From Cytobacillus firmus DS1 (GTDB taxonomy: Bacteria; Bacillota; Bacilli; Bacillales; Cytobacillaceae): 64,000 bases of DNA. This document shows, one piece after another, positions 50,546-58,370 of this stretch. The notes under the pieces are model-generated. The model had not been told where the DNA came from. It was given only the letters and a program-made list of their open reading frames with translations, and did no database searches. Both the position numbers and the translations under genes were made by a program. The stretch is taken from contig NZ_APVL01000003.1 of NCBI RefSeq assembly GCF_000565285.1, positions 62,001-126,000 of the forward strand. Direction: 5' to 3'. Each line of letters begins with the position of its first letter. The first letter of the stretch is position 1.

Positions 50546-51403
50546 CTAAGCTTTACTGCCCCGGATAAATTCGATAAAAGCTTTTGAAACTGAGAGATCC
50601 ATTGAACTTTCATTAAATACAAGCCATGTTTTCCGGTAAAGCTTTTCACCCTTATAGCTCAATTCCCATGTGTTTAAATCTTTGCAGCCTTTAAGGCAAA
50701 TTTCCGGCAGAATTCCATAACCCAGCCCATTCAGAACCATTTCACGGCATGTATCAATAATATCTACTTCCATTGTAATAGCCGGAGGAAGGTTGAAGTT
50801 TTCCTTCCACCAAAGATCGATTATATTTTTTAAGGATGGGTCCGTGTTATACTCTATTCTTGGCAGAAATGGAAGCTGTTCTAAATTGACTTTATCCTTT
50901 GAAACAAGGAAAATTCTCTCTTCATCTATTAACATTTTTGGCCCCTTCCAATCATAAGGGTCACGGACAATGCCAATATTCGCCTTTTCTTTATGAATCA
51001 TTTGGATGACCTCATAGCTGAAGCCGGTTTTTAACTTCAAGTCTACCTGTGGATATTGAATTAGAAATGCAGCCAGTATTTCAGGCAATCTATATCTGGC
51101 ATACGTTTGCGAGACGCCAAGCCTTAATGTTCCTCTTACTTCCCCTTCCATGCTGCTGAGAAAATCCTTCGTTTCTCTTAGCTGATGAATCATCCTATTG
51201 GCATATTCCACTAAATATTCCCCTTCGGATGTAAAATCCACTCCTCTCTTTCTGCGTGATAGGATTTTTACAGCAAATTCTTTTTCCAGCTGTTGAATCC
51301 TATATGTTAAGGAAGGCTGCGAGATATACAACTGTTCCGCAGCTTTCGTAATATTTCGTTCTTTATGGATCGTCTGCAGGATGAGCCAATCTTTTTCGTC
51401 CAT
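50546..51403 (-). CDS. LysR-family regulator, divergent from tcuA
   Basis: 285 residues. N-terminal winged HTH (about 1-60: ERNITKAAEQLYISQPSLTYRIQQLEKEF in parts) and a C-terminal substrate-binding domain of the CysL/CbbR type (VRGTLRLGVSQTYARYRLPEIL onwards). The ATG at 51403, 5 nt after TGGAGG, is preferred over the one at 51415. Being divergent from a TcuA-like flavoprotein gene, with a palindrome between, it is a likely TcuR-type activator that senses tricarballylate or a related acid. Confidence 0.85.
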   Translation of the reverse strand: MDEKDWLILQTIHKERNITKAAEQLYISQPSLTYRIQQLEKEFAVKILSRRKRGVDFTSEGEYLVEYANRMIHQLRETKDFLSSMEGEVRGTLRLGVSQTYARYRLPEILAAFLIQYPQVDLKLKTGFSYEVIQMIHKEKANIGIVRDPYDWKGPKMLIDEERIFLVSKDKVNLEQLPFLPRIEYNTDPSLKNIIDLWWKENFNLPPAITMEVDIIDTCREMVLNGLGYGILPEICLKGCKDLNTWELSYKGEKLYRKTWLVFNESSMDLSVSKAFIEFIRGSKA

Positions 51404-51428
51404 TTCAGCCTCCATTGAAATAGAAATT

Positions 51429-51448
51429 TTTTATCGTTAACAATAAAA
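51429..51448. promoter_or_regulatory. Palindromic operator between LysR gene and tcuA
   Basis: TTTTATCGTTAACAATAAAA is a 20-bp palindrome with one mismatched pair. It lies about 80-100 nt upstream of tcuA and 26 nt from the LysR start, a usual place for autoregulatory LysR binding. Confidence 0.5.
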
Positions 51449-51526
51449 TATCAATATTTCATTTATTTTACCATTCCCCCTACAATAAAGTTATAAATAG
51501 TAAACATCCGTCGGGAGGAACTTAAA

Positions 51527-53026
51527 ATGGCTAAATATGATGTAGTAGTGGTGGGAGCCGGCAATGCGGCACTATGTGCGGCAATTTCGGCAAAGGAGTA
51601 TGGTGCAAGCGTCCTGGTTCTTGAAAAAGGTCCTGAACATAAGCGCGGAGGCAATTCTTATTTTACAGATGGGGCCATCCGTTTTGCTTATAACGATTTA
51701 AGCGATATCAGAAGAATCATGCCATCATTGACAGATGAAGAAGCCGGTAACATTGTTATGCCGGAGTACAGTGATTCTGACTATTATAATGATTTAATGA
51801 GGGTGACGGAAGGCCAGAGCCATAAGGAGCTGGCAAATCAGCTTGTTTCAAAGTCTTATGAAACAATCGTCTGGATGAAGGAGCAGGGTGTTGAATTTGA
51901 ACTGAATTATGATAATCAATCATTTAAAAAGGATGATAAAATTCACTTCTGGGGCGGCCTTCCTGTTAAAACGAAGGAAAAAGGAATTGGCTTAATGAAG
52001 GCACTTTTCCAGCGTGCCAAGGAAGCAGGCATTGATATATGGTATGAGGCTCAGGCAACAAAGCTATTGACGGAAGACAGCAGAATCACTGGCGCAGTTG
52101 TTAAGCAAAGAGAGAAAGAACTTACCGTAGAGGCAAACAGTGTCGTGCTTGCATGTGGAAGCTTTGAAGCCAATAAAGAAATGCGCTCCAGGAATTTAGG
52201 ATCTGAGTGGGAAGCAGCTGCTGTCCGGGGCACAGAATTCAATACAGGTGACGGAATCAATATGGCGATTGAGGCTGGAGCCGAAACATTTGGAGAATGG
52301 TCAGGATGCCACTCCATTGGTACAGACTATAATGTTCCAAAGGTCGGGGATTTCACAAAGCCAGGCGATATCTTCAAGAAGCATTCATACCCGCTGGGAA
52401 TCATGTTAAATAAAGAAGGATACCGCTTTGTGGATGAAGGGGCCGATTTCAGGAACTATACCTATGCGAAATATGGACGGGAAATTTTAAAACAGCCTGG
52501 ACATGTTGCTTACCAGATCTTTGATAGCCAAGTGAGACCTCTTCTGCGCAAAGAATATAATCTGGAGGAAGCAACTGTTTACCAGGCAGACACACTTGAG
52601 GAATTAGCTGAACTGATCCCTGTTGAAAAAGAACAGTTTCTAAAGACGATTCACGAGTATAATGATGCTGTTCAAGATGGTGATTATAATCCGTCTGTCA
52701 AAGATGGAAAATCAACATCAGGCATCACTCCTGAAAAAACAAACTGGGCACTGCGGGCTGAGAAAGGACCCTTCTATGCCTTCCCGGTTACATGCGGAAT
52801 TACCTTTGCATTTGGCGGACTACATGTAAATACAGATGGAGAGGTACTAAATAAAGAACAGACCCCCATTCCAGGGCTTTTTGCAGCAGGAGAGATGGTT
52901 GGCGGAATCTTTTATAAAAACTATCCAGGCGGATCAGGTTTAATGTCCGGTGCCGTTTATGGCAAAGTCGCCGGATCTCAGGCTGCATCCTTCGCAGTGA
53001 ATCAATCCAGGGCTTCAATTAAATAA
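51527..53026 (+). CDS. tcuA: FAD-dependent tricarballylate dehydrogenase-like protein (TcuA family)
   Basis: 499 residues, fumarate-reductase flavoprotein family. FAD-binding Rossmann motif VVVVGAGNAALCAAISAKEYGASVLVLEKG (in parts: VVVGAGNAALCAAI, VLVLEKG) at 5-36, GGNSYFTDGAIRF typical for TcuA, an LACGSFEANKEMR second dinucleotide segment, and the C-terminal GGIFYKNYPGGSGLMSGAVYGKVAG. TcuA oxidises tricarballylate to cis-aconitate in Salmonella, passing electrons to TcuB; no TcuB-like gene is present in this window. CGGGAGGAAC precedes the ATG. Confidence 0.85.
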   Translation: MAKYDVVVVGAGNAALCAAISAKEYGASVLVLEKGPEHKRGGNSYFTDGAIRFAYNDLSDIRRIMPSLTDEEAGNIVMPEYSDSDYYNDLMRVTEGQSHKELANQLVSKSYETIVWMKEQGVEFELNYDNQSFKKDDKIHFWGGLPVKTKEKGIGLMKALFQRAKEAGIDIWYEAQATKLLTEDSRITGAVVKQREKELTVEANSVVLACGSFEANKEMRSRNLGSEWEAAAVRGTEFNTGDGINMAIEAGAETFGEWSGCHSIGTDYNVPKVGDFTKPGDIFKKHSYPLGIMLNKEGYRFVDEGADFRNYTYAKYGREILKQPGHVAYQIFDSQVRPLLRKEYNLEEATVYQADTLEELAELIPVEKEQFLKTIHEYNDAVQDGDYNPSVKDGKSTSGITPEKTNWALRAEKGPFYAFPVTCGITFAFGGLHVNTDGEVLNKEQTPIPGLFAAGEMVGGIFYKNYPGGSGLMSGAVYGKVAGSQAASFAVNQSRASIK

Positions 53027-53031
53027 ACAAC

Positions 53032-53069
53032 ATGGCGTGCTCAGGTTATGAGCACGCCATTTATTTTTC
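53032..53069. terminator. Bidirectional terminator between tcuA and the DASS permease gene
   Basis: ATGGCGTGCTC / GAGCACGCCAT 11-bp perfect stem with a 7-nt loop, then TTATTTTTC on the plus side. Confidence 0.85.
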
Positions 53070-53077
53070 AACCTGCC

Positions 53078-54445
53078 TCATCCCTGCCAATAAAATGCGA
53101 ACGCTCCTAAAATAACCCCGATCCAAATCAAGAAAGAAACAGCACCTGCTTTAAGCAAATCTCTCTCACTAAAATGGCCATATGAATAACTGATTAAATG
53201 GACAGGTGATTGTGTGATAAAGAAGAAGCCTGGAATACCTGCCAAAAGCACTGCCTTCACCAGGTTCATGGCAGGGAAGCCGGTTAATACATCCCCCAGA
53301 GAAATAACTAAAGGGAGCATAATGGCCAGGAAACCTAAGACATTCACAAACATAATCCTCATCAATGAAGTTAATAGAATTAGGATCAAAGCAGTCATAA
53401 ACGGAGTCTTCAGGGCAAGGATTTGGGTAAGATACTTTACCAGCAAATCGATGGTGCCTGTACTTAACAGCATGCCTGATACCATGAGCGTAGAAGCAAA
53501 GAACAGAACGATATCCCAATTAATCGATATTCTTGCCCGCTCCCATTCCCAGACTCCGATTCCCGGGAATATGGTCAAACAAGCGCCCAAAAGTCCAATG
53601 AGGGGAATTGAGTATCCATGCATACTTTGTGTGATCCATAGAGCAAGTGTAACGCCCATAATCGCAAGCATTTTCTTTTCTCTTGCACTGATCTTTCCCA
53701 GTTCACTGATTTTGGCTTCAAGCAGACACAGCAAATGTTCTTTGTTTATTTTTTCCGGCGGAAACATGATGATGAATGCAAGACCGAGCAGCACGGCAAA
53801 AATCGCAATTGGCACTCCAAAAGTAAGAGTCCATTGCAGATAATCAATATGATTGCCGCTATCGGACAAAAGACTGTAAGCATAGATCGTTGAACTTGCT
53901 CCTGTTGCAACAAAAGCCCCTGTAATCGGAATCAGATAGGTGATGCCGATGAACAAGGCTTTCGCCAGATTGCTCGATTCGTCCATTGACTTTAAGCTTC
54001 TGATCAGACTATCAAATACGGAGGAAATTAAGCTTGCTTTGCCAACATTAGATGGTACAAGGACCGATAAAATAAAGACAAGGAAAAACGAGATGAAGAC
54101 AAGCACCTTGCCCGCACCGCGAGAGCATTTCAAAATCATTAAGGAAAGCCTGTCGGCTAAACCAGTATCGATAAAGGCCCTTGAGATGATAAATGTCGAA
54201 ACCAGCAGCCAGACCACATCAGAGGCGATATAGGCCAGCACCTCTTCATAAGTAAAAAAATGAAAGGAAAACATCAGCATGACTAATAGTGAACTGTAGG
54301 CCAGGGGAAATACGTTTCCGACCCATAATAGCTGGATGATCACAAGCGCTATGAGAGACTGTACTTTTATATCCCATTGCATCGGAAGGATAAAAAAGAA
54401 AAGATACAGCGCGATTGCTATCAACATTAGAATTTTTTTGTTCAT
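53078..54445 (-). CDS. SLC13/DASS-family anion permease
   Basis: 455 residues with about 12 membrane segments. DASS-type features: FIISRAFIDTGLADRLSLMIL, VPSNVGKASLISSVFDSL (the SNT-like substrate loop, here SNVGKA), and in the second half SINWDIVLFFASTLMVSGML and FFITQSPVHLISYSYGHF. These carriers take up di- and tricarboxylates with sodium. Placed convergently to tcuA and separated from tctA by a hairpin, it probably supplies a tricarboxylate substrate for the same pathway. Start ATG at 54445 with AAGGAGTAAC upstream. Confidence 0.82.
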   Translation of the reverse strand: MNKKILMLIAIALYLFFFILPMQWDIKVQSLIALVIIQLLWVGNVFPLAYSSLLVMLMFSFHFFTYEEVLAYIASDVVWLLVSTFIISRAFIDTGLADRLSLMILKCSRGAGKVLVFISFFLVFILSVLVPSNVGKASLISSVFDSLIRSLKSMDESSNLAKALFIGITYLIPITGAFVATGASSTIYAYSLLSDSGNHIDYLQWTLTFGVPIAIFAVLLGLAFIIMFPPEKINKEHLLCLLEAKISELGKISAREKKMLAIMGVTLALWITQSMHGYSIPLIGLLGACLTIFPGIGVWEWERARISINWDIVLFFASTLMVSGMLLSTGTIDLLVKYLTQILALKTPFMTALILILLTSLMRIMFVNVLGFLAIMLPLVISLGDVLTGFPAMNLVKAVLLAGIPGFFFITQSPVHLISYSYGHFSERDLLKAGAVSFLIWIGVILGAFAFYWQG

Positions 54446-54468
54446 AATGTTACTCCTTCGGGGTAAAC

Positions 54469-54503
54469 AGGAAAATCCACCATTGTTTTGGTGGATTTTC
54501 CTG
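54469..54503 (-). terminator. Terminator after tctA
   Basis: A 14-bp stem CAGGAAAATCCACCA / TGGTGGATTTTCCTG with a small loop, 8 nt past the tctA stop. The T-rich tail is short. Confidence 0.72.
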
Positions 54504-54511
54504 GACTCATA

Positions 54512-56017
54512 TTAAGCGGAGATAGCTTCTTTATCACCATTTCTGCTTCTCTTCTTGAACCTATTGATCACAATTGGATAGAACAAAGATAGTACAGTCA
54601 GTACGATCAGTGTAATCGATATGCCAGAAGAGAAGAAAATACTTAAGCTGCCGTTAGATGAAGTCAGGGCCATCCGGAAATTCTGCTCCATATCCCCGCC
54701 TACAATAATTGCCAGCACCAGCGGGGCAATTGGGAAGTCCATTATTTTCATGAAAAGCCCAATTACGCCAAAAAGAAGCAGAAGGAAATAGTCAACGGTG
54801 CTGTAGCTGAGTGTGTATGTGCCTATAAACGCCAGCATGATGATAAGCGGATACAGGACCTTAGCTGGTGTATCCAGGATTTTCACCAATAAGCCGACAA
54901 GGAGAATATTGATGATGACCAGTGCGATATTTCCAATAAACATGCTGTTGATCAGGGCCCATACCATTCCAGGATCATTTTCAAAAAGCAATGGCCCCGG
55001 CCTCACTCCCAGCATGATAAGAGCTCCCAGCATAACCGCAGTCGTGCCTGAACCCGGAATTCCCATGGTCAAAAGCGGAATCATTGCCCCAACAGAAGCA
55101 GCATTATTGGATGATTCCGGAGCTGCAAGTCCCTCAACAGCACCTTCACCGAACTCCTCTGGCTTCTTTGATAGCTGCTTTTCGGAGGAATAACTCATCA
55201 TGGAAGCAATTGAACCTCCCGCTCCGGGCAGGACACCAACAATAAAGCCTAATGGAGCACTGCGGAGTATCGGCCACTTCGACCTTTTCCATTGTTCCTT
55301 GGTAAACCAGATTCTGCCGACCTTTTTCTTTTCTTTTTTTACCTTATCAATTGTTAAAAAGTTATAAAAAACTTCTCCTACTGCATAAACACCGATAATA
55401 ACAATAAGGAATTCAATTCCTTCACTTAAATGAGGAATATCCATTGTAAAACGGTGCACACCCGTCTGGGGATCAATTCCAATAGTACTAATCAGCAGAC
55501 CCAGCGCCATGGCAATGAAGCCTTTCACCATTTTACCGATTGAAAGTGATACAATTGCCGATAACGTTAAAAGCATTAATAGGAAATATTCTGATGGGCC
55601 AAATTTTAAAGCAAAGTTTGCCAGCGGTTTTGCCAAAAAGATAAAACCAAAGACCGCCAGTACACCGCCGATAAAGGAAGCCACTGCGGAGATGGCCATT
55701 GCCTCTCCTGCCTGTCCCTTTTGAGCCATCGGATATCCGTCAAAGGTGGCCGCGATTGCAGATCCATCGCCCGGTGTATTGAGGAGAATCGAACTTCTTG
55801 AGCCGCCATACATGGCACCATAATAGATGGCTGCCATTAAAATGATCGCACTTGTCGGGTCCATCCCAAAAGTAATGGGTATTAGCACCGCTACAGCTGT
55901 AGCTGGCCCCAGGCCTGGGAGCATGCCGACGATGGTGCCTAAAAACCCGCCAATTACTACCCAAAAGATATTCATTGGCTGTAAAACGATCTGGAACCCC
56001 TGCAAGAAAGCATCCAT
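54512..56017 (-). CDS. tctA: Tripartite tricarboxylate transporter, large membrane subunit TctA
   Basis: 501 residues, about 12 membrane helices. TctA hallmarks: GGFLGTIVGMLPGLGPATAVAVLIPITFGMDP near the N-terminus (in parts), AAIYYGAMYGGSRSSILLNTPGDGSAIAATFDGYPM, FGPSEYFLLMLLTLSAI, and GMIPLLTMGIPGSGTTAVMLGAL. It forms the secondary transporter of the TTT family, driven by ion gradients and fed by the TctC binding protein. Strong AATTATGGAGGTGAG site before the ATG. Last gene of tctC-tctB-tctA. Confidence 0.94.
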   Translation of the reverse strand: MDAFLQGFQIVLQPMNIFWVVIGGFLGTIVGMLPGLGPATAVAVLIPITFGMDPTSAIILMAAIYYGAMYGGSRSSILLNTPGDGSAIAATFDGYPMAQKGQAGEAMAISAVASFIGGVLAVFGFIFLAKPLANFALKFGPSEYFLLMLLTLSAIVSLSIGKMVKGFIAMALGLLISTIGIDPQTGVHRFTMDIPHLSEGIEFLIVIIGVYAVGEVFYNFLTIDKVKKEKKKVGRIWFTKEQWKRSKWPILRSAPLGFIVGVLPGAGGSIASMMSYSSEKQLSKKPEEFGEGAVEGLAAPESSNNAASVGAMIPLLTMGIPGSGTTAVMLGALIMLGVRPGPLLFENDPGMVWALINSMFIGNIALVIINILLVGLLVKILDTPAKVLYPLIIMLAFIGTYTLSYSTVDYFLLLLFGVIGLFMKIMDFPIAPLVLAIIVGGDMEQNFRMALTSSNGSLSIFFSSGISITLIVLTVLSLFYPIVINRFKKRSRNGDKEAISA

Positions 56018-56039
56018 ACTAACTTCTCACCTCCATAAT

Positions 56040-56489
56040 TTATGGTAAACTCACTCCCAATAATTCACTAAATCCGTACCAGGTTATAAACGAAAATGAA
56101 ATCGTGACAATAATATTAGCCTTCCACTTCTTCCATCCATTCACATAGAACAGCAGACATCCCAGAAAAAGAATGGTTGAAATCAGAAATCCAAAAGGTT
56201 CGAAAATAAAAGCGTAAATCACTCCCAAGGCGATGGTTACTGCTATTAATTTCAATGTTCTCCCCTCAAAAAGCCCCTGGATTTTCCCATTACGTTCATG
56301 CAGGGTTTTTAATTCGTTAATGAGATAAATGATGCTAAGTACCAGCATGAAAATACTTAATCCTATCGGAAAATACAAAGGTCCGTTTGGGTTTCCGAGA
56401 TTTGCCCTTGGAATGGCGAATGAGCTGATTAAAAAGACGCTGGCAATGATGATCATTAACAAAGGCATTCCTATTTTGACAGCTTTCAT
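56040..56489 (-). CDS. tctB: Tripartite tricarboxylate transporter, small membrane subunit TctB
   Basis: 149 residues with four hydrophobic helices, the TctB layout. The FAIPRANLGNPNGPLYFPIGLSIFML segment (N-terminal loop with PxxFP) and the GFLISTILFLGCLLFYVNG stretch are typical. The start is the ATG at 56489, with AAAGGAGCGATTGGG before it; the frame is open to 56525. It overlaps nothing and lies between tctC (13 nt) and tctA (22 nt). Confidence 0.88.
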   Translation of the reverse strand: MKAVKIGMPLLMIIIASVFLISSFAIPRANLGNPNGPLYFPIGLSIFMLVLSIIYLINELKTLHERNGKIQGLFEGRTLKLIAVTIALGVIYAFIFEPFGFLISTILFLGCLLFYVNGWKKWKANIIVTISFSFITWYGFSELLGVSLP

Positions 56490-56502
56490 CCCAATCGCTC
56501 CT

Positions 56503-57480
56503 TTACTTAACCAATCCGGAATCATTGATCAGATCTTTATATAACTTCTCCTGTTCATCAAAAAACGCTTTGGTTTCTTCACTATTTTGATAGAAGTCAT
56601 CCCAGTCATTATTTTCAAGCAGCTTCTTCCATTCATCCGTTTTAACCATTTCCGTTAACTTCTCATCCCAATATTTAATTTCTTCTTCAGTCATGTCAGG
56701 CGGGCCCATAATTCCTCTCCAGTGTGGAAAGACCATGTCTATTCCTTCTTCCTGGAGTGTAGGCACATCTTCGAGCTCTTCCAATGTCTGATCAGAGGAT
56801 ACAGTCAAGATTCTAAGCTTTCCTGCCAAATGCTGATCCTTAACCTCTGATAACGATGTGGTTACAACATCTACATGGTTCCCCATCAAAGCGGTAACCA
56901 CATCTCCCCCGCCTCCATCATAAACAAGGAAATTCAAGTCTGCAGGGGTAATTCCCTTCATGTCAGCAACCTGTACAAAGGCTAGATGGTCATCATTTCC
57001 TAATCCAGGGCCAACTCCAATTTTAATAGACTTTGGATCCTTCTTGATCTGTTCCATTAGGTCATTGATGGATTTATATGGAGAATCAACCGAAACGGCT
57101 ATTGCCTGCCATTCAGTGGCAAGAGTTGCTAACGGAGTAAAGTCTTTGTGTGTCAGCTTGCTTTGTCCCAGTAAATTATTCGTCAGGAGCAAACTCGAAT
57201 TTACTGCAAGGTTATGAGAGTCTTTGCTGTGCAAGTAGTTCCAGCCCACCTCACCGCCGCCTCCCGGCTTATTAATGACATTTACATTACTCTTAACTAG
57301 TTTGTTATCTTTTAAGATTTTCTGTACGGATCGGGCAGTCAAATCCCATCCGCCACCCGGAGATGCAGGGGCTACAATCTCAATGTTCTTCGAAGGGTAA
57401 TCTGCACTGTTAGATGCTTTACCTGATGAACATGCCGCCAGCAATAATACAGATAATAGTAATATTCCAATTTTTTTCAT
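56503..57480 (-). CDS. tctC: Tripartite tricarboxylate transporter, substrate-binding lipoprotein TctC
   Basis: 325 residues: lipoprotein signal with lipobox LLLAAC (Cys at about 16), then the Bug/TctC fold: IEIVAPASPGGGWDLTARSV, NKPGGGGEVGWNYLHS, VGPGLGNDDHLAFVQVAD and DGGGGDVVTALMGNHVDVV. In a Gram-positive it is anchored to the outer membrane face and delivers a tricarboxylate (citrate, tricarballylate or similar) to TctAB. The ATG at 57480 follows AAAAGGAGTGGAAACC; the frame continues to 57534. First gene of the operon. Confidence 0.92.
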   Translation of the reverse strand: MKKIGILLLSVLLLAACSSGKASNSADYPSKNIEIVAPASPGGGWDLTARSVQKILKDNKLVKSNVNVINKPGGGGEVGWNYLHSKDSHNLAVNSSLLLTNNLLGQSKLTHKDFTPLATLATEWQAIAVSVDSPYKSINDLMEQIKKDPKSIKIGVGPGLGNDDHLAFVQVADMKGITPADLNFLVYDGGGGDVVTALMGNHVDVVTTSLSEVKDQHLAGKLRILTVSSDQTLEELEDVPTLQEEGIDMVFPHWRGIMGPPDMTEEEIKYWDEKLTEMVKTDEWKKLLENNDWDDFYQNSEETKAFFDEQEKLYKDLINDSGLVK

Positions 57481-57516
57481 GGTTTCCACTCCTTTTAAGT
57501 TATTTATTCTGAATTT

Positions 57517-57545
57517 ATAATAAATTCTAAGCAAATCAATGTAAA
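57517..57545 (-). promoter_or_regulatory. Sigma-A promoter of tctCBA
   Basis: Minus strand TTTACA, 17-nt spacer, TATTAT. The -35 lies inside the cre palindrome at 57540-57553. Confidence 0.68.
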
Positions 57546-57553
57546 CGTTTACA
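57540..57553. promoter_or_regulatory. Perfect cre palindrome (CcpA operator) at the tctCBA promoter
   Basis: TGTAAACGTTTACA is fully palindromic and matches the cre consensus. It overlaps the -35 element, so CcpA binding would repress transport in the presence of preferred sugars. Confidence 0.82.
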
Positions 57554-57583
57554 AAAAATTGTCCATATAAACCTTTGTATGCA

Positions 57584-57618
57584 TTTTGTTCATTATGTTC
57601 ATTTGTTCATTGGTTCAC
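57584..57618. promoter_or_regulatory. Four direct repeats TGAACA upstream of tctCBA: likely response-regulator site
   Basis: On the minus strand TGAACC, TGAACA, TGAACA, TGAACA recur every 8-9 bp, about 40-75 nt upstream of the -35. The adjacent two-component regulator is the obvious candidate to bind. Confidence 0.55.
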
Positions 57619-57629
57619 ATAACTATAAA

Positions 57630-57659
57630 AAGAAAAAGCCCTGATCATTAGGACTTTTC
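57630..57659 (-). terminator. Terminator of the two-component operon
   Basis: Minus strand AAAAGTCCT / AGGGCTTTT stem (one mismatch) with a 7-nt loop, then TTCTTTTT, just past the stop at 57661. Confidence 0.78.
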
Positions 57660-57660
57660 C

Positions 57661-58347
57661 TCATCCTTCCTTTATGTAATAATTCCGTTCCGGCCGTCCT
57701 ACTATCCCATACTCCTGCTCCACATACGCTTTATTGGCACTTACCAAGTATTCCAGATACCTTCTCGCCGTAGTCCGGGATGCACCCATTTTTTCGCCAA
57801 CTTTGTCAGCGGACATGCCTTTCGTTTCCTTCTTTAGTATTTTGCTTACTTTGTTTAAGGTAAGATAGTCAATTCCCGCAGGCAAATCAAGTTTATCTTC
57901 TTTCACCTTGCGGCTTCCAAATAACCGGTCAATGGCATCCTGATTCACTTCCACTATTGAGTCCAGAATCTGCTTATCATGTCTATATTTCTCAAGTGTT
58001 CCGACAAACGTCTCCATTGTTACCGGCTTAATCAAATAGTTATGGACGCCAAACTTCATAGCTTTCTGCAAATATTCTTTTTCTCTGGCAGCTGATATCA
58101 AAATAACATCCAGTGCGGGAAACTTTTCACGGATTTCCAGCAGCAGATCTGTTCCTAATTTATCCGGCATATATATATCCAGCAGCAGTAAATCCACTTG
58201 ATGGACGTTCAATAGATTCATGGTTTCCCCTGCATTTAAGGCCTTCCCGATTAGCTTCATGCCCTTAACCCTTGATAGAAATTCTTCATGGATTTGCGCA
58301 ATCCGGAAATCATCCTCAGCAATTAGCACATTGATTACCCCACTCAA
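57661..58347 (-). CDS. Response regulator, CitT/DctR/DpiA type
   Basis: 228 residues: a receiver domain (about 5-120) with acidic pocket AEDD, phospho-acceptor Asp57 in LLLLDIYMPDKLG and LIKPVTMETF with the conserved Lys, then a C-terminal helix-turn-helix (about 170-215, KGMSADKVGEKMGASRTTARRYLEYLV) of the CitB/CitT family. Such regulators respond to citrate or C4-dicarboxylates and activate transporter genes; here tctCBA follows. The start appears to be a TTG at 58347 after AAAGGGGG; a GTG at 58329 is another option. Confidence 0.88.
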   Translation of the reverse strand: MSGVINVLIAEDDFRIAQIHEEFLSRVKGMKLIGKALNAGETMNLLNVHQVDLLLLDIYMPDKLGTDLLLEIREKFPALDVILISAAREKEYLQKAMKFGVHNYLIKPVTMETFVGTLEKYRHDKQILDSIVEVNQDAIDRLFGSRKVKEDKLDLPAGIDYLTLNKVSKILKKETKGMSADKVGEKMGASRTTARRYLEYLVSANKAYVEQEYGIVGRPERNYYIKEG

Positions 58348-58370
58348 ATTCCCCCTTTATTAAGAGATAA

